From: Epiperipatus broadwayi
Lineage: Eukaryota > Onychophora > Udeonychophora > Euonychophora > Peripatidae
DNA length: 64,000 bases
Reading direction: 5' to 3'
Assembly: GCA_028023455.1 (NCBI GenBank)
Contig: JAQFVV010000042.1
Location: 7,711,922-7,775,921 of the forward strand
Shown here: positions 49,804 through 62,225 of the stretch, piece by piece
How positions within the stretch are numbered: position 1 is the stretch's first letter
How the letters are laid out: each line of letters opens with the position of its first letter
Notes under the pieces: generated by a model
What the model saw: the letters and a program-made list of their open reading frames with translations, nothing else
Told to the model about the DNA's origin: nothing
The model's database searches: none
Program-made: the position numbers and the translations under genes

Positions 49804-50853
49804 TCAGAAGATTTTTTTAACCAAAGAGTTTATTGTTTTCCACTTTAAAGAAACATTTTTATTACAAAGAAATTCCCTATAATAATTCGATTTTGCTATT
49901 TTAATATCACATTTAATTTCTTTATTAATCTGCTTTAAGACAATTGAACTGGCAGAACATTTTAACCTAATTCTATAATTAATTTTTTCAATCAACTGAT
50001 CTGAAATCCACAAAGAAAGTTTTCTATTTTTATTATTTAGTTTAATACGACAAGTAGCCTTATCAATCAAAGAACAACAAATATTTTGGAATTCTAAAAA
50101 AGCTTTATCAACATTATCCAAATCAAAAATACAACCCCAGAATAGATAATAAACGATTTAATTTAATATGTGATAATTTATCAACATACCTACAGCTAGT
50201 CGAATTATTACGAATCATAGACAATTTTAAAAAAATTGCAAAATGATCAGTAATACTTAATTCAGATACACCAGATTCAAAATTATAATCCTGATCAAGT
50301 CTAATAAAAATATGATCAAGCAGAGATTTACAAGTTGGCGTTATGCGCGTAGGTAAAAAAATCAACTGATCAAAACCACAACTATATAATAAATCCAAAT
50401 ATCCACAGGTAGAATTATGTTCCCCATTCAATAAATCAATATTTATATCACTAATCATTACAACAGAAGACGAACACAAATTAGATAACAAATTATCAAG
50501 TTCATAAATAAATGTTGTAATAGAACTAGTACACGATATATATATATATATATTGCAATTAATGAGAGAACTCCGTTTGGAAAATTAAGCGTTACCAATA
50601 TTGATTCAGCGGTTGTAAACCTGAGAATCTCATAAATATAATTTAAGTCATTTTTTATAAAAATCATTAGACCTCCTGATCGCGAATACGAACGTGGCGC
50701 TAGTAAACTCTTATAACCGTCCAAAGTATATAAATATTGTTCCTCAGTAGAAATCCATGTTTCAGACAGAATAATAATATCATAATTTATTTTAAGTCCA
50801 TTTAAAAATACATTGAATTCATCAAAATGAGCTCGTATACTACGAATATTCAA
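49804..50853 (-). pseudogene. LINE ORF2 part 1: AP-type endonuclease and linker
   Basis: It begins MNIRSIRAHFDEF at 50,853 and continues with DIIILSETWIS (catalytic Glu) and SYSRSGGLMIFI. The frame shifts at a TA run (50,537-50,553), probably by microsatellite slippage. The next frame (50,123-50,491) gives ISDINIDLLNG, where the family's GD is replaced by SD, then SLLDHIF and ITDHFAIF with the catalytic Asp-His. After another break, 49,804-50,121 is a Lys-rich linker. The enzyme would nick genomic DNA to prime reverse transcription. Three breaks inactivate this copy. Confidence 0.8.
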
Positions 50854-50916
50854 ATGAAAATTTTTTAAGTCTTTATAATCCAGAATGTTATTAGATCGTA
50901 TACTAGATAATGAAAA

Positions 50917-51809
50917 TCAGATGGAGGATAAATCTGCTTCACTTTTTATAACAACAGTGGGAGAATTATTGTCATTTCTGATATGTACCAAACCATTTCG
51001 GATAAACGCCACACCTTGTATTTGGTTACGCATTTTTTGCTTCGCTTTCCAAAACAGCTGCCGAGTAGCCAAGGAAATCAGTTCATTAACGTAAATACGT
51101 TGATTATTATTTTCCAATGGAAAAATATCTGACAATAAAATAACAGATTTCCCTTTTACGCAAAAAAGATCTAGCCATATTTCGAGAGTTACAACTAGCA
51201 ATAACAAGTCCCGGTTTATTCATCTTAGCTTTTGTACGAAATACCTGTTCTAAATCACTATTAGAAAAATGTTCAACATTAAGTTTATTTGCTATTTTAG
51301 AAACAACTTGCAACAAATCTTCATCACTTTGATAAGGAATGCCCTGCAGTTCAATTTCAAAAGCCATTTGAAATCTTTCCATGTCTCCACTTTAGATTTT
51401 AACAAAGATAAATCATTGTTATGTGCATCGTAAGCAGAAGATAGATAAGAAATATCCTGACTATTCTTTTCAACCCTTGAATGCAAAATATCAAAATCAG
51501 CTTGCATTTTGGAAACAGTTTGCGTCAGCTCCGATAATGTATTATGAAATAACTGGTAACAACTGCAATTTCTCCATAATCTGCTGCAAAACTGAACTAT
51601 CCATGTCAGGGAAGGATTTATTTCTGTATTAGTAATAGAAAAAGAATCTCTACAAAAAGCATATCTCCAAGCTTGCCTTTTATCTATAGACATACGTCTA
51701 TGTATTTTCCGATAACGTTGCGTGTAATGCATTTGCAATTACAACCATGACACGAAATATAATTGCCATTTTTAGGCAACAAAGTATCACAAATACCACA
51801 CTTATCCAT
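50917..51809 (-). pseudogene. LINE ORF1: PHD-like finger, coiled coil and FP-like domain
   Basis: The frame starts at an ATG (51,809-51,807) with MDKCGICD. It has a Cys/His pattern CxxC...C.xxC..., as in a PHD-type finger (CGICD, ISCHGCNCKC), and soon shifts frame. The next stretch (51,292-51,738) has a coiled-coil part with LTQTVSKMQADFDIL and LLKSKVETWKD. Then 51,107-51,382 carries IELQGIPYQSDEDLLQVV and 50,917-51,207 carries NNQRIYVNELISLATRQLFW and ending IKSEADLSSI. Those last two match the FP-type ORF1 proteins of CR1/jockey LINEs (LINE proteins related to the baculovirus FP family). The product is thought to be an RNA-binding chaperone of the retrotransposon RNP. At least three frameshifts make it non-functional. 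Confidence 0.75.
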
Positions 51810-51949
51810 GTTAAATATATCAAATCACTTTAGAAAACAAAAAATAGGCGACAATAAAAATAATAAATCAGATAATAATTAATAAAATTAGCTAAAATAG
51901 TAGAGATAGTAAAAAATGAACGTCCACTCAGCACCTAAGCTTCGCAGAA

Positions 51950-52906
<957 letters not shown>

Positions 52907-53807
52907 TATGAGGGATTACCCAGAAATAAACAGAATTTTATAATAAAAATTGTTTATTTTTAAGTGTTATAAATTTAATCTCTTTCAAATTATAGTTCAT
53001 TTAATGCAATGTACTGATCTAAATATATTTTTCATTTTTCAAAGTAGGCTGGAAACACTTGCAAAGTGATTCCTTTTAATGTCTGCGACTTTTTTTTTTC
53101 ACCATTTCTAAGTCCACAAAAAATAAAAAAATTGAGTCTTTCTTTTATCCGAGATATTTAAAAAATATTGCACAAAGTGAAATTGAGCAAAAATGGCGAT
53201 AGATAAGATGGGTCATGCTGAATTTAATTCAAAAGTATTTTTCACATAAGACTTTGAGAGATGACATTTTGTCAGAATGAAAACTTGCACTCCTTTTTTT
53301 GTTACAAAATGGGTCATTTACATTTTATCATATCCCATAAGTGATTCTGAACTTGCAAGTAAAATTTCTGACCATTATGAACTAAATCTAAGAGAAAAAT
53401 GCCATTTGCATAAAAAAATCAGCATTGTGTTGACTTTGGACTTCACTCACCACAACTTTTAGGATGTGGTGAATTTAACATTTCAATTAAACACTTATAA
53501 ACTTGTGTTTTTTTAAGATCAACTTGTTTGTAATCTGTTTCAAGTATTACAACTGTTTTCCCTACTATTTTCTGTAAATGAAAACAGAATTTCACATTGT
53601 TCCAACTTTTCAGTCATTATAAAAATCACAAAATACATAAAATGTACTTTAGAAAACAATGTGCTACCTGGTACCATGACTTTACATGTCATTTGGAAAA
53701 TTGATGCAGAAGGGTTTTGCAAAAAAATTGTAACATCAGAAGCATATATACTACTACAAGTGTGCAAATCAGAGAATGCTTTTGATTACTTTTGGGTACT
53801 CCTCTCA
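52907..53807 (-). mobile_element. Mariner element with internal deletion
   Basis: The ends are inverted: TATGAGGGATTACCCAGAAA at the left and TTTTGGGTACTCCTCTCA at the right. Between them the minus strand reads as a mariner-type (DD34D) transposase through many shifts. The start is MTEKLEQ (near 53,625), then VKFCFHLQK/ILFSFTEN-like, and the HTH-region end with FKCGEFTTS. It jumps directly to KSKVNTMLIF (near 53,435), HDPSYLSPFLLNF (the PPYSPDL-like box) and SRIKERLNFF. The tail GITLQVFPAYFEK..IYLDQYIALN precedes the 3' end. About 0.4 kb in the middle is missing relative to usual 1.3-kb mariners. It would have been a cut-and-paste transposase; now it is dead. Confidence 0.8.
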
Positions 53808-56704
53808 AATGTGGCAGAAAATAGAGTAATAAAAGTTTGCATTGTTTTATCATAGTGCTTATATGTTGTTTCACAAATTTTAATCTTTGGCCTCAAATAT
53901 TAATGTAAAAAGTTATTAGATATTAGCAGATTCTTCTTAATTTTTTTAACATTGTCAATATATACATATTTTTAGAATAAATGTTTAATGTAGAATTACA
54001 ACATTTCTACTTTTATGATGGCTCACAATTGAGAATCAATAATGGATACATTAATCTGATTTTTTAACAATTCAAATTATTTCTTTGTAAATTTTTAAAT
54101 TATAAAACTGATAACAGATAAATTGACCTGTTATTCAACCTTTAATAAATATGTTTTTCTATATAAATTATAATTATTATATATCTTTTTTTACATCATG
54201 ATTGTGGATACAAAAGTGACCAGATATTATAAGATTACCTTCTTGTTTTACTATTTTTATTTGCTTGACGATAAATGTTTAGCTGAAAAATTATTTTGTA
54301 TTTTAAACATTTTTGATAATTTATATATATATATTACTGGCATTTGCATGGGATGTAAATATAGGTATTTCAATATGATTTTTTAACAATTCAACTTGTT
54401 TATAAATTATGACGTTTTATATATATATAATATTTTTGCTATGCCTCAACGATTAACATAAAAGTGTTCCAATATACGTTTTCAAACTTATAAGTTTTAG
54501 AATAATAGTTATTTAATATATTTAAAGAAAATCTCTTTTTTCTTTCTAAATTTGACAAAATAATTATAGAATAACATTCATTTGTATTTTTTAAAAATTC
54601 TGTAACCAAAATAGAAATCAATATATATATATTTTAAATTGGCTATAAAACAAATGAAAAGTTTTCATTTAATAATTTTTTCCAAAAATTAATTTTTAAA
54701 TTAACTCTTTGAATAAAATAAACCCAGTTAAATTATTAAAAAGTAATGCCTTTGTTTTTATAACTTATTTTTACACTACCCAAAAAATTAATACTAATTT
54801 CTATGGAGAATTTGCTATCATCTGATATTTTTTTCTTTTACAATTTCTATCAATAACATAAATAATCAAGATATTCTATGGTTCTATAACATATAAGGCC
54901 TTAAAACATAAAAGCAGGAAATGTAGAAAAAAAATTTTAAATTGTTGCAGTGAGAATGTAATCATATATAAAAAAGATATAACTGTGTTTTTAGCAGCAT
55001 TTTATTAATGTTTAAGTATAAGATTATTGTTTTCTTAACTTTACGGCTTATGTTTTAACATTTTTATTATTAAATGTATAAAATTTAGAAAACATCATTT
55101 TAACATGGTATATTTTAGAATGGGTTTTGTTGCGAGGTATTATTAAAGAAGGTATATGATAGTGAATATGTTGATATATTTATAAGATTTTGAATGGAGC
55201 CTTAAAAGTTGTTCTTTTGGAAACTAGAAATATTTTTCTAGTCTCATGATACATTATCTAATAATATTTATTTATAGTTTTACTGAAGATTCTGTCATAT
55301 CTGGTTTATTTTCACAAGTTAATTGCAAAAAACTATTAACTGAATGGAAATCTTTTGATTTTTCTCTGAGCCATTGTCAAACTGAACAAGGAAAATTCCT
55401 AAAGTCTTCTTTTACATTATTGTTGTTATAGTTGTTATTATTATGTGATTATTTAAGTGGTAAATGAACACATTAGTTAACATGGTGTATTTACTGATTT
55501 TTCACTTTGAGTTTGAAAGCATCCTGATCTGCCTTTTTAAATGTTAGATAGTTCTTAACTACTGTATTAGTGGGCTTTCTTAAAGGCAGAATGAAAACTA
55601 ATTTTTAATATTGAAAATCATGATAGACAAACTGATCTCTGAACAGACTTTCAGTATCACTTACAAGATCTCAGTATCACTTACAAGATCTCTTGCAATC
55701 ATGCTAACTCCAATGCAGTTTATTTGGGGGAATCCTGTGCTAGCTTGGCAACAAGAGTTGCATGGCACCAGTATCTATATAATAGGGAATAAATGTAAAA
55801 TGGCTAACACTTAAATTTCTTTAATGCTATAATTATTTATTTTAAATTTATAAATTGGCTGAGGTGGATAATATTATTTTCTCTTGCTCTTAAGTAAGGA
55901 CTTCCTAGATAAAATAAATAAATATGTAAATACAATTTTTGTGATGATGTAAACTTGCACTTATTATTTTTTTTATACTTCTTACTTAACTGCATATACT
56001 TTGCTATATTGAAATATACTACTTCTGATTCTATCTTTAATTTTAAGATGGAGTGAAAAAATATGATTAGTATATTTTTATTTTATTTGCTATAATATTT
56101 ATATCAGCTGCAAACTTAAATGGTATTATTATTTTCAGATTTTTTTTTTTCTGTAGATCTTTGTGATAGGCAGATATTAGCAATGAGAAGTTTACCAATC
56201 AAGTTATTTTATTTTAGAAGTGAGGCTCAGAGCTTGTATTCAGTATCTTATTCTAAACTTATTTTATTCATTTATATATATCTACAGTGAAAATGCATGA
56301 AAGAATATGCATTAATTCAAGGAATCCTCTTGAACGATGGAGTAAACTCAGATTGTTTTATTGAATTGTGATTAATCATTTAAAGTGTAGTTTTGTGTTA
56401 TGTTATTAAGCAAATTAATATGATTTAATGTATATCCTTACAATTTTTCCATTTTAGAATTCAGCATTCTTATTAAAAACTAATAATACAAGTTGAATAT
56501 TTTAATTTTAAATATTTGTTTGACTTGTAAATTTGTCTTTTGTTTATGTTTTGAACTTATGCATTTTATTTTTTTTGTTTCAAAATTTTTGAGCTTTTAT
56601 ATGTAAATGTGTATAATATTTGATTTTTTTTTTTTAAACAAACAAAAAAATCTTTATAGTTATGTTTATTACTATTAATAATTAATATAATGACTTTTTT
56701 TTAG
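53808..56704. other. AT-rich intronic stretch
   Basis: A 20-base tandem duplication (AGTATCACTTACAAGATCTC twice, about 55,651-55,691) and a diverged GATTTTTTAACAATTCAA pair (54,058 and 54,377) are present. The open frame at 55,246-55,431 follows an acceptor-like TTATAG but lacks a donor. Confidence 0.5.
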
Positions 56705-56811
56705 TGCTCATGATAAACCTCCTCTTTTACGCTCAAAAACTTTACCTGCCATTCTCAGGGCTAGGAATAGTATATCCCACATTATAGACACCAATACTAG
56801 TGATGGAACAG
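56705..56811 (+). CDS. Putative second coding exon, unknown protein
   Basis: The 107-base exon is framed by a T-rich tract plus TTTAG on the left and CAG|GTAAGATT on the right. Joined to the exon at 33,774-33,925 (two spare bases AG plus T), it reads Ser then AHDKPPLLRSKTLPAIL, RARNSISHIIDTN, TSDGT and leaves one base (phase 1). The other two frames contain stops, so the open frame agrees with the phase set by the first exon. The RSKTLPAIL and basic/Ser content suggests a regulatory, possibly phosphorylated segment. I do not recognise the family. Further exons must lie beyond the window or have been missed in the sequence to the right. Confidence 0.5.
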
Positions 56812-58264
56812 GTAAGATTTTTTATTTTGATAACTTGGGAATAATCATAATATTTAATATTAAAAATGTTGATTTATTGTTATATGCAAGATAGAAATGA
56901 AAAAATATTTTGTACAGAATTAAATTTTATTTATATATATATTTCCAAGTTCAGAAGAATATATATATTTACATACATGAGGTTATCTGGGTTCATCCAT
57001 TTCTGATTTATATTACTAATATACTGACATGATGTATATATTATCGTATTGGCCTGTAAAGCCCATGTTTTTATCAACAATTGATTTCAAAATTGTCATT
57101 ATTTGATTGTCAATATTATAAATTTATAAATTATTGCATATTACTTGAATTTTCAAGCATTATGAATATTAAAGAATTAGTAGTATTTTATTTTAGAGCC
57201 TAGCACTCATTTTATTGTATTTGAAGACTGAAGTTGTGATTATATGATAATAGGTTTTAAAATCATGATATAATTATTGCTATGATTTTTGAAACATATG
57301 TATATTTTTCTAAACATTTTAATATTTGTAATATTCTTAGTTCATTCATTATTGATCCCACATTTATTTTTCAATATTTCTTGTTAATCTGTCTGTAAAT
57401 GTTATTATTTTGTTCATGACACACTTTATTCTTTCTCTGAATAATTTTTACATATTTCACCTTATGTTGAATGCTTCTTAATCTAAAAATAATAATTGAT
57501 GAAAATAAACTATTATATGTCATTGTGTTAATAATCATTCAAAGTAAATATATATTCTGCTAAAATTATTCTAAGATCTCAGATAATACACTTACTGCAG
57601 ATTGTGGTATTATTAAAATTAAAACATGTCTTATTTACTTTTTGATATTTATTACCAATAATTTAGTAAATGATGAAATTGATGTATCATTTAAATTTTT
57701 TTTACATAAGTGCTTATTAAGTCTAAAAAATAATTGTAATTTTCAGTCAATTATATTTAATCTAGAAACTACCCAGAAGGTTGATTTTTTCATACTCAGT
57801 AATGATCAAGGTATGATATTATATATTCCAAATGTAGACTCTTTTTCACTTTTAAAACTTTCAAATTATTTCTTGGCATCCAGGTCAGTTGAATTAATTG
57901 GTACAGGAAATATCTCAAATTTGTAATATCTAATTCATTATTGAGGTAAAAAAAAAATTAAATTCAGCACTACTATTTAATAACATAATTTTTTTTTAAA
58001 TGTTATTATCAATAAATTTATGCATAAATGCATTAGCATAATATTATCCTCTATCTATTTTAAGCTTAGAGTTACATTAGATTGGTGTAAAATAGAAGTA
58101 CTTTAGAAATTTATGCTTATTACTTAATTGTAACAGTGAATATAATGATGAATATAAATTTTCACAGAATTACTAAGTAAATTATTATTCATTGAAAAGA
58201 AGATAATAATTTTTCTATAAAAATATTTATGAAATGAATGTAAAATGTTTATATATATATATAT
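56812..58264. other. AT-rich stretch, probably intronic
   Basis: No exon was recognised. The open frame at 57,642-57,926 has AT-biased codons and no splice context. Confidence 0.5.
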
Positions 58265-58932
58265 TGTAACGATATATAAATATGTCGTTACATTAATTTA
58301 AAATAAAAACTTAAAAGTTCGCAAATAAAAGTAAAAAACTAAATGCTAAAATTAAAATGTTTTGTTAAACGTATATACATTCGCACAGATGCCAAACTTT
58401 AAAAATATTTTTAAAAAAAAAAACAAATAAATAAGTATTTGAACGTACTTTTTTATAAAAAAAAGTACAAGATTTAAAAATAAAAACAGGTATTAATTAA
58501 TTCTTGTAATCTGTAAATGGAAATGATTGTTTATAAATTGTTTGAAAAGCAAGCTAGCCTTGGGCTCTTGTATAATTAAAATGATCTGATGAAAGATAGA
58601 TAAGAAAATAAAGAGAAATTAGCTTGACCAATGGAAGCACTAAGCCTTGGCTCGGACCCTAACGAAAGTGATGGATTAGTGACGTTTTGTTGATTGAATC
58701 TGTGTGGATAATATAAAAAGGGAAATACAGTTTTTTCTGAGAGTTCCAGTGTTTTGTGTTTGAGAGATGTGGTAGGACGCACATACCACACTCTCTATAA
58801 AAAAAAAAATGAAAAGACTATGATACCTTGAACCAGCTATTGCCATCTCCAGAACATTATCTTCCAATGGAGGCATCGCAGGAATTAAAAGCAGAAACCT
58901 GGACTCTTCTACCGTGAGCTATGAACTTTACA
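58265..58932 (+). mobile_element. Probable solo LTR
   Basis: It starts with the palindromic TGTAACGATATATAAATATG then TCGTTACA, a start type (TGTAACG...CGTTACA) known from animal Ty3/gypsy LTRs. It contains a TATA box (TATAAAAAG, 58,712-58,720) and a G+C-richer R/U5-like part, and may end at CTTTACA (58,932). It is about 668 bases long. No matching second LTR or coding region was found, and the flanking bases do not show a clear 4-6-base duplication, so the right border is uncertain. Minus-strand open frames here are not genes. Confidence 0.5.
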
Positions 58933-59149
58933 AATTAACAACAACAACAACAAAAAGTAATTAAGAACTTTCGTCAATGTTTTTTTTAAAGATTCAGCTA
59001 ATTTAAATTTTAAAATGAACTCTTATTTGATTTTCAAATTAATAATTGATTGTTTAAATTTATATAGTTAAGTTTTGCTAAAATCATTTCCATTTTATTA
59101 TTTTTATTTGTAATAATAGTTATTGTAGAAATTATTAAATGCATTACAT
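58933..59149. other. AT-rich spacer
   Basis: Contains an AAC microsatellite (about 58,937-58,953) and nothing else recognised. Confidence 0.5.
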
Positions 59150-59385
59150 TTAAGTTGGGTATAGACGTTGCATAGATTCGTTAGCGGTTGATTATGTTGT
59201 GGTTTTCAGTCGATTAGAACATATAGGTCAACGATGCCACTGCGGTGTCTTATGATGAACACCAAAGGGTCTCCTGTATTCCCTCAGCAATTGACATTAT
59301 CGATTGACTTTGTATTTAGATCGGTTGTGTTTAATTTGGAATGTTTTTGACCGTGGAATCTGTGCAGCCGATCTATACTTGACAT
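59150..59385. mobile_element. Small TIR element (MITE)
   Basis: Imperfect inverted ends of about 28 bases: left AAGTTGGGTATAGACG..TGCATAGATTC, right the reverse complement of CAAGTATAGATCGG..TGCACAGATTC. ACATT occurs just outside both ends and may be the target duplication. The interior is G+C-richer than the surroundings and non-coding. The family is not identified. Confidence 0.5.
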
Positions 59386-60119
59386 TATAAAACAAATTGT
59401 ATAAAAATAATCTGTGCGAACATATTTAAATGTTAAATTTAAGTCGGGCATGAATGGCTATATAGTTTTGTAAAGTTATATTAAGGGAGGGTAATCTTAG
59501 GTTATTCATTTCATAGTTGAGGTTCAATGGATTGGATATATTTGTGTAATTGTAGATGTAGTATGAGATTTGCTATGGGCAGGATTATATATATACGCCA
59601 CACACCTTCTGTTTGCCTATGGATGGATTTGTAAGACAGCAAAGGACCGCAGTCCATTCCTATGGAGTTTTATGTTTATTGTTCTACTCGCCAACAGATG
59701 TAACATTCCTGTTGGTGGAGAGACAATGTCTTCTCTAATTCTACTTACTGATCAGATGTATAATCCTGACAGTATAGTATTTTGTGTTGTCGTATTTTCA
59801 TGCTACATTGAATACATAAATGTATCAGATGGATTGGCACCGGTTTGATTGCGAAATTTGTTGTCTAAGGTTAAATCTGGGAAGAATATTTTCTTTTCAA
59901 ATGCAGATCTATGTAGTCTATTCATAATCGACTCACGAAATAAATATTAAACTCATGGTTGTAATTTACTTAAATGTAAAACTAAAGATTAATAGAAAAA
60001 TCTAAAATGTTGAATTTATTCCTCAAAATTTAAATGTTATTTTATATGTGCGTAAATAAATATTTTTATGTGTTAATTTCTGGCAGTGGCTTTTATTTAT
60101 TTATATTTAAGATATAAAT
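59386..60119. other. Spacer with an unexplained open frame
   Basis: Between 59,570 and 59,848 the plus strand is open for about 92 codons (fragments AYGWICKTAKDRSPFLW and LLANRCNIPVGGETMS) in sequence that is richer than background. There is no ATG at its start, no splice signal and no recognised motif. It may be the inside of an old element. The rest is AT-rich. Confidence 0.3.
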
Positions 60120-60345
60120 TAAGATATAGATGTTTATCTCTGCGTCTCCACTGAGCTAGTGACTTGGGCTAACGATCTGAATATTTAAATAAAGTGGAAT
60201 CTTAACAGCGCGTATCTGCCTACTCTATAAATTTTTCTAGGTTTAAATGCCTAGATGGCGCCTTGTAGAGCAGATATCGTAGTTTGCGGTTAGATTCGAT
60301 CTTCACTTTGCATTTCGATCATTATAATATATAATTTTTTGCTAT
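60120..60345. repeat. G+C-richer block, possible old repeat
   Basis: The 220 bases stand out from the AT-rich surroundings and contain inverted parts (ATCTGCCTACTCTATAAA versus TTGTAGAGCAGAT, 60,215-60,277) around CTAGGTTTAAATGCCTAG. It could be a SINE- or MITE-like remnant; no tRNA-type promoter boxes were recognised. Confidence 0.35.
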
Positions 60346-62225
60346 TGAAGGAATTTATGTCAGATACTCACTGAAAAAAGGCTCAATTGGATTGCTTTCT
60401 TCAAATAATGAAGTTTTGTTTAGTGGCATTACCATAATATTTTTTGGCACATTCACATAACAATTTTTTTTTTTAATTTAGTTTTTCTTCTAAGATAGTA
60501 ATGCTCAATTTATGCAGACCATACAGTTAAATATTGTTTCAAAGAATATAATTTAGTTGATGTGAATATTATTCTGTCTTTATAAACTATTCAGAGATAA
60601 AGATCTTGTATTAATATCTTTCATAAAAAATGGACCTTTATCCATAATCAATATATGCATTACAGATATTTCTGTTATTTTTCCTGACAGTGAGTGAAAG
60701 TACAAACACATGTATTGGGATCAATTTGTATTTTCAAATCATATTTGCTTCTTTCTTGTTTTCACTAAATTGCATTGTGAATTTAAATAATATAAACATA
60801 GTGTATAAACTAATTATAGTTATATAAATGTACACAACTATATATAATTTATAAAAATAGAAATATTTATTTGTAAATGAATAAAACTCGAAGCTTCTAT
60901 AAGTAATTTTATCATTTATAATAGTTGAAAATAAAGTTTCTTATACATATTTATAATAATAACACATATTAATTGAGCATTTATGATAATTTAAAGGAGT
61001 TTTAAATATTTATTTATATAAGCAGTAATACAGTTAGGTACTTTAGTGCAATTGTTAATTTTTTAATTCAGTTAAACTTACAAGGCTGAATATGACAAGA
61101 GGAATACCTGTGATATCTTTTGCTAATATGGTAGCTACTCTTCATTTATATAAAGAAATGTCATATCCAAGGTGGGATTAAGTTAAATCATATTTGAATA
61201 ATCTATTTCTTTTGAAGAAAGTGTGTCTCAAATTCTCTGACACATGTCTCATTGGAGAAATATTTTACACTATTCTAATATTCTTTAAGCCAATATGTGA
61301 CTCTTATGAAATTGCCATGTCCATGGGGAGCCTGTCAGCCATGTAGGTGAAAGTGAATAATACACATACAACTTGAATATATTATATCAGCAAGTTTATT
61401 TCTGTTTGCTGATGCATTAATTTAATAATATGACAAGTACAATAAAATTATATTACTGATAATAATTTATCCAATTTACTTTTGGGAATTGTTATGGAAT
61501 ATATTTAATGTTAAAAAATATCTTATTTCACACACAGCCAATAATTATTAAGTTCATTAATCTCCAAATGGTTTGTTTACTCATCTAATTAAAGTCTATG
61601 CAAACTTCTTTCCATTTGAACTTTAATAATAAGTAATTTACTAAAAACTAACTTTATTCAGTATTATCTTTTCTTCCTTTTGAGAATGCATTGTTGTACT
61701 TTCGGCAGCTGTTTTCTCTTCTTGACTGTTACTGACTGCTTTTGACTGCTGTGCACTAAGAATTTCTGACTCTTTTTATTAATTATGCCAATTTACATAA
61801 TTTATTTTAAAAGTTCTTTTTATAATACATTTTTTCTAGAGTAATCAGTTTGGGGGGGAAAATAACAGTACTATCGGTTCAATGTACATGATTTAATTAA
61901 AACACACAATTCAAAATATTTGCAATGTCAGTACATCTCTTCTCACTTTAGAAAATAATCTTTAAATTTGGCAGGCTTTCTCTGACTTTGTGGAGAAGTA
62001 TTTCTATTCTCATCAGGGATCAGTGTTTACATCGGTTGATTTTTCAGATCTAGGTAACGGTTTATTTTTATTGGAGTCAACAACATCTTGATCCGTTTTA
62101 ACTTCATTGCCTCTATTTTACAAAAATAGGCAATACATTATGCTGTTCAATAGAGAGAGAAATTTAAAATTTATTATTTGTCAAAAATTTTGATTGAGGA
62201 TTGGCTGCTACAGGTCTTTTATTTA
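60346..62225. other. AT-rich stretch; may include the gypsy 3' UTR/LTR
   Basis: No gene was recognised. Because the gypsy integrase ends at 62,226 on the minus strand, its 3' LTR would be expected between about 61,600 and 62,200, but no clear TG...CA borders or polypurine tract were found. Confidence 0.4.

Larger units (their letters stand above)
47970..51905 (-). mobile_element. CR1/jockey-group LINE, nearly complete
   Basis: A minus-strand element of about 3.9 kb has ORF1 (51,809 to about 50,917) and an endonuclease-reverse transcriptase ORF2 (50,853 to 48,100), then a 3' UTR of about 130 bases. The 5' end near 51,905 is estimated from a more complex patch (GCGAAGCTTAGGTGCTGAG on the minus strand). 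Next to it stands a long AAT array (51,950-52,087), and the 3' side near 47,935-47,965 carries AATAATAATAAAATAATAAA, so the copy may sit in a TAA-type microsatellite. It is broken by several frameshifts and one nonsense codon. Confidence 0.85.

Noticed and set aside
55246-55431. Frame after an acceptor-like TTATAG that could be an internal exon.
   Set aside because: No GT donor follows at the end of the open stretch and codon use is AT-biased.
60120-60345. Possible tRNA gene or tRNA-derived SINE.
   Set aside because: No A-box/B-box pair or cloverleaf could be found.
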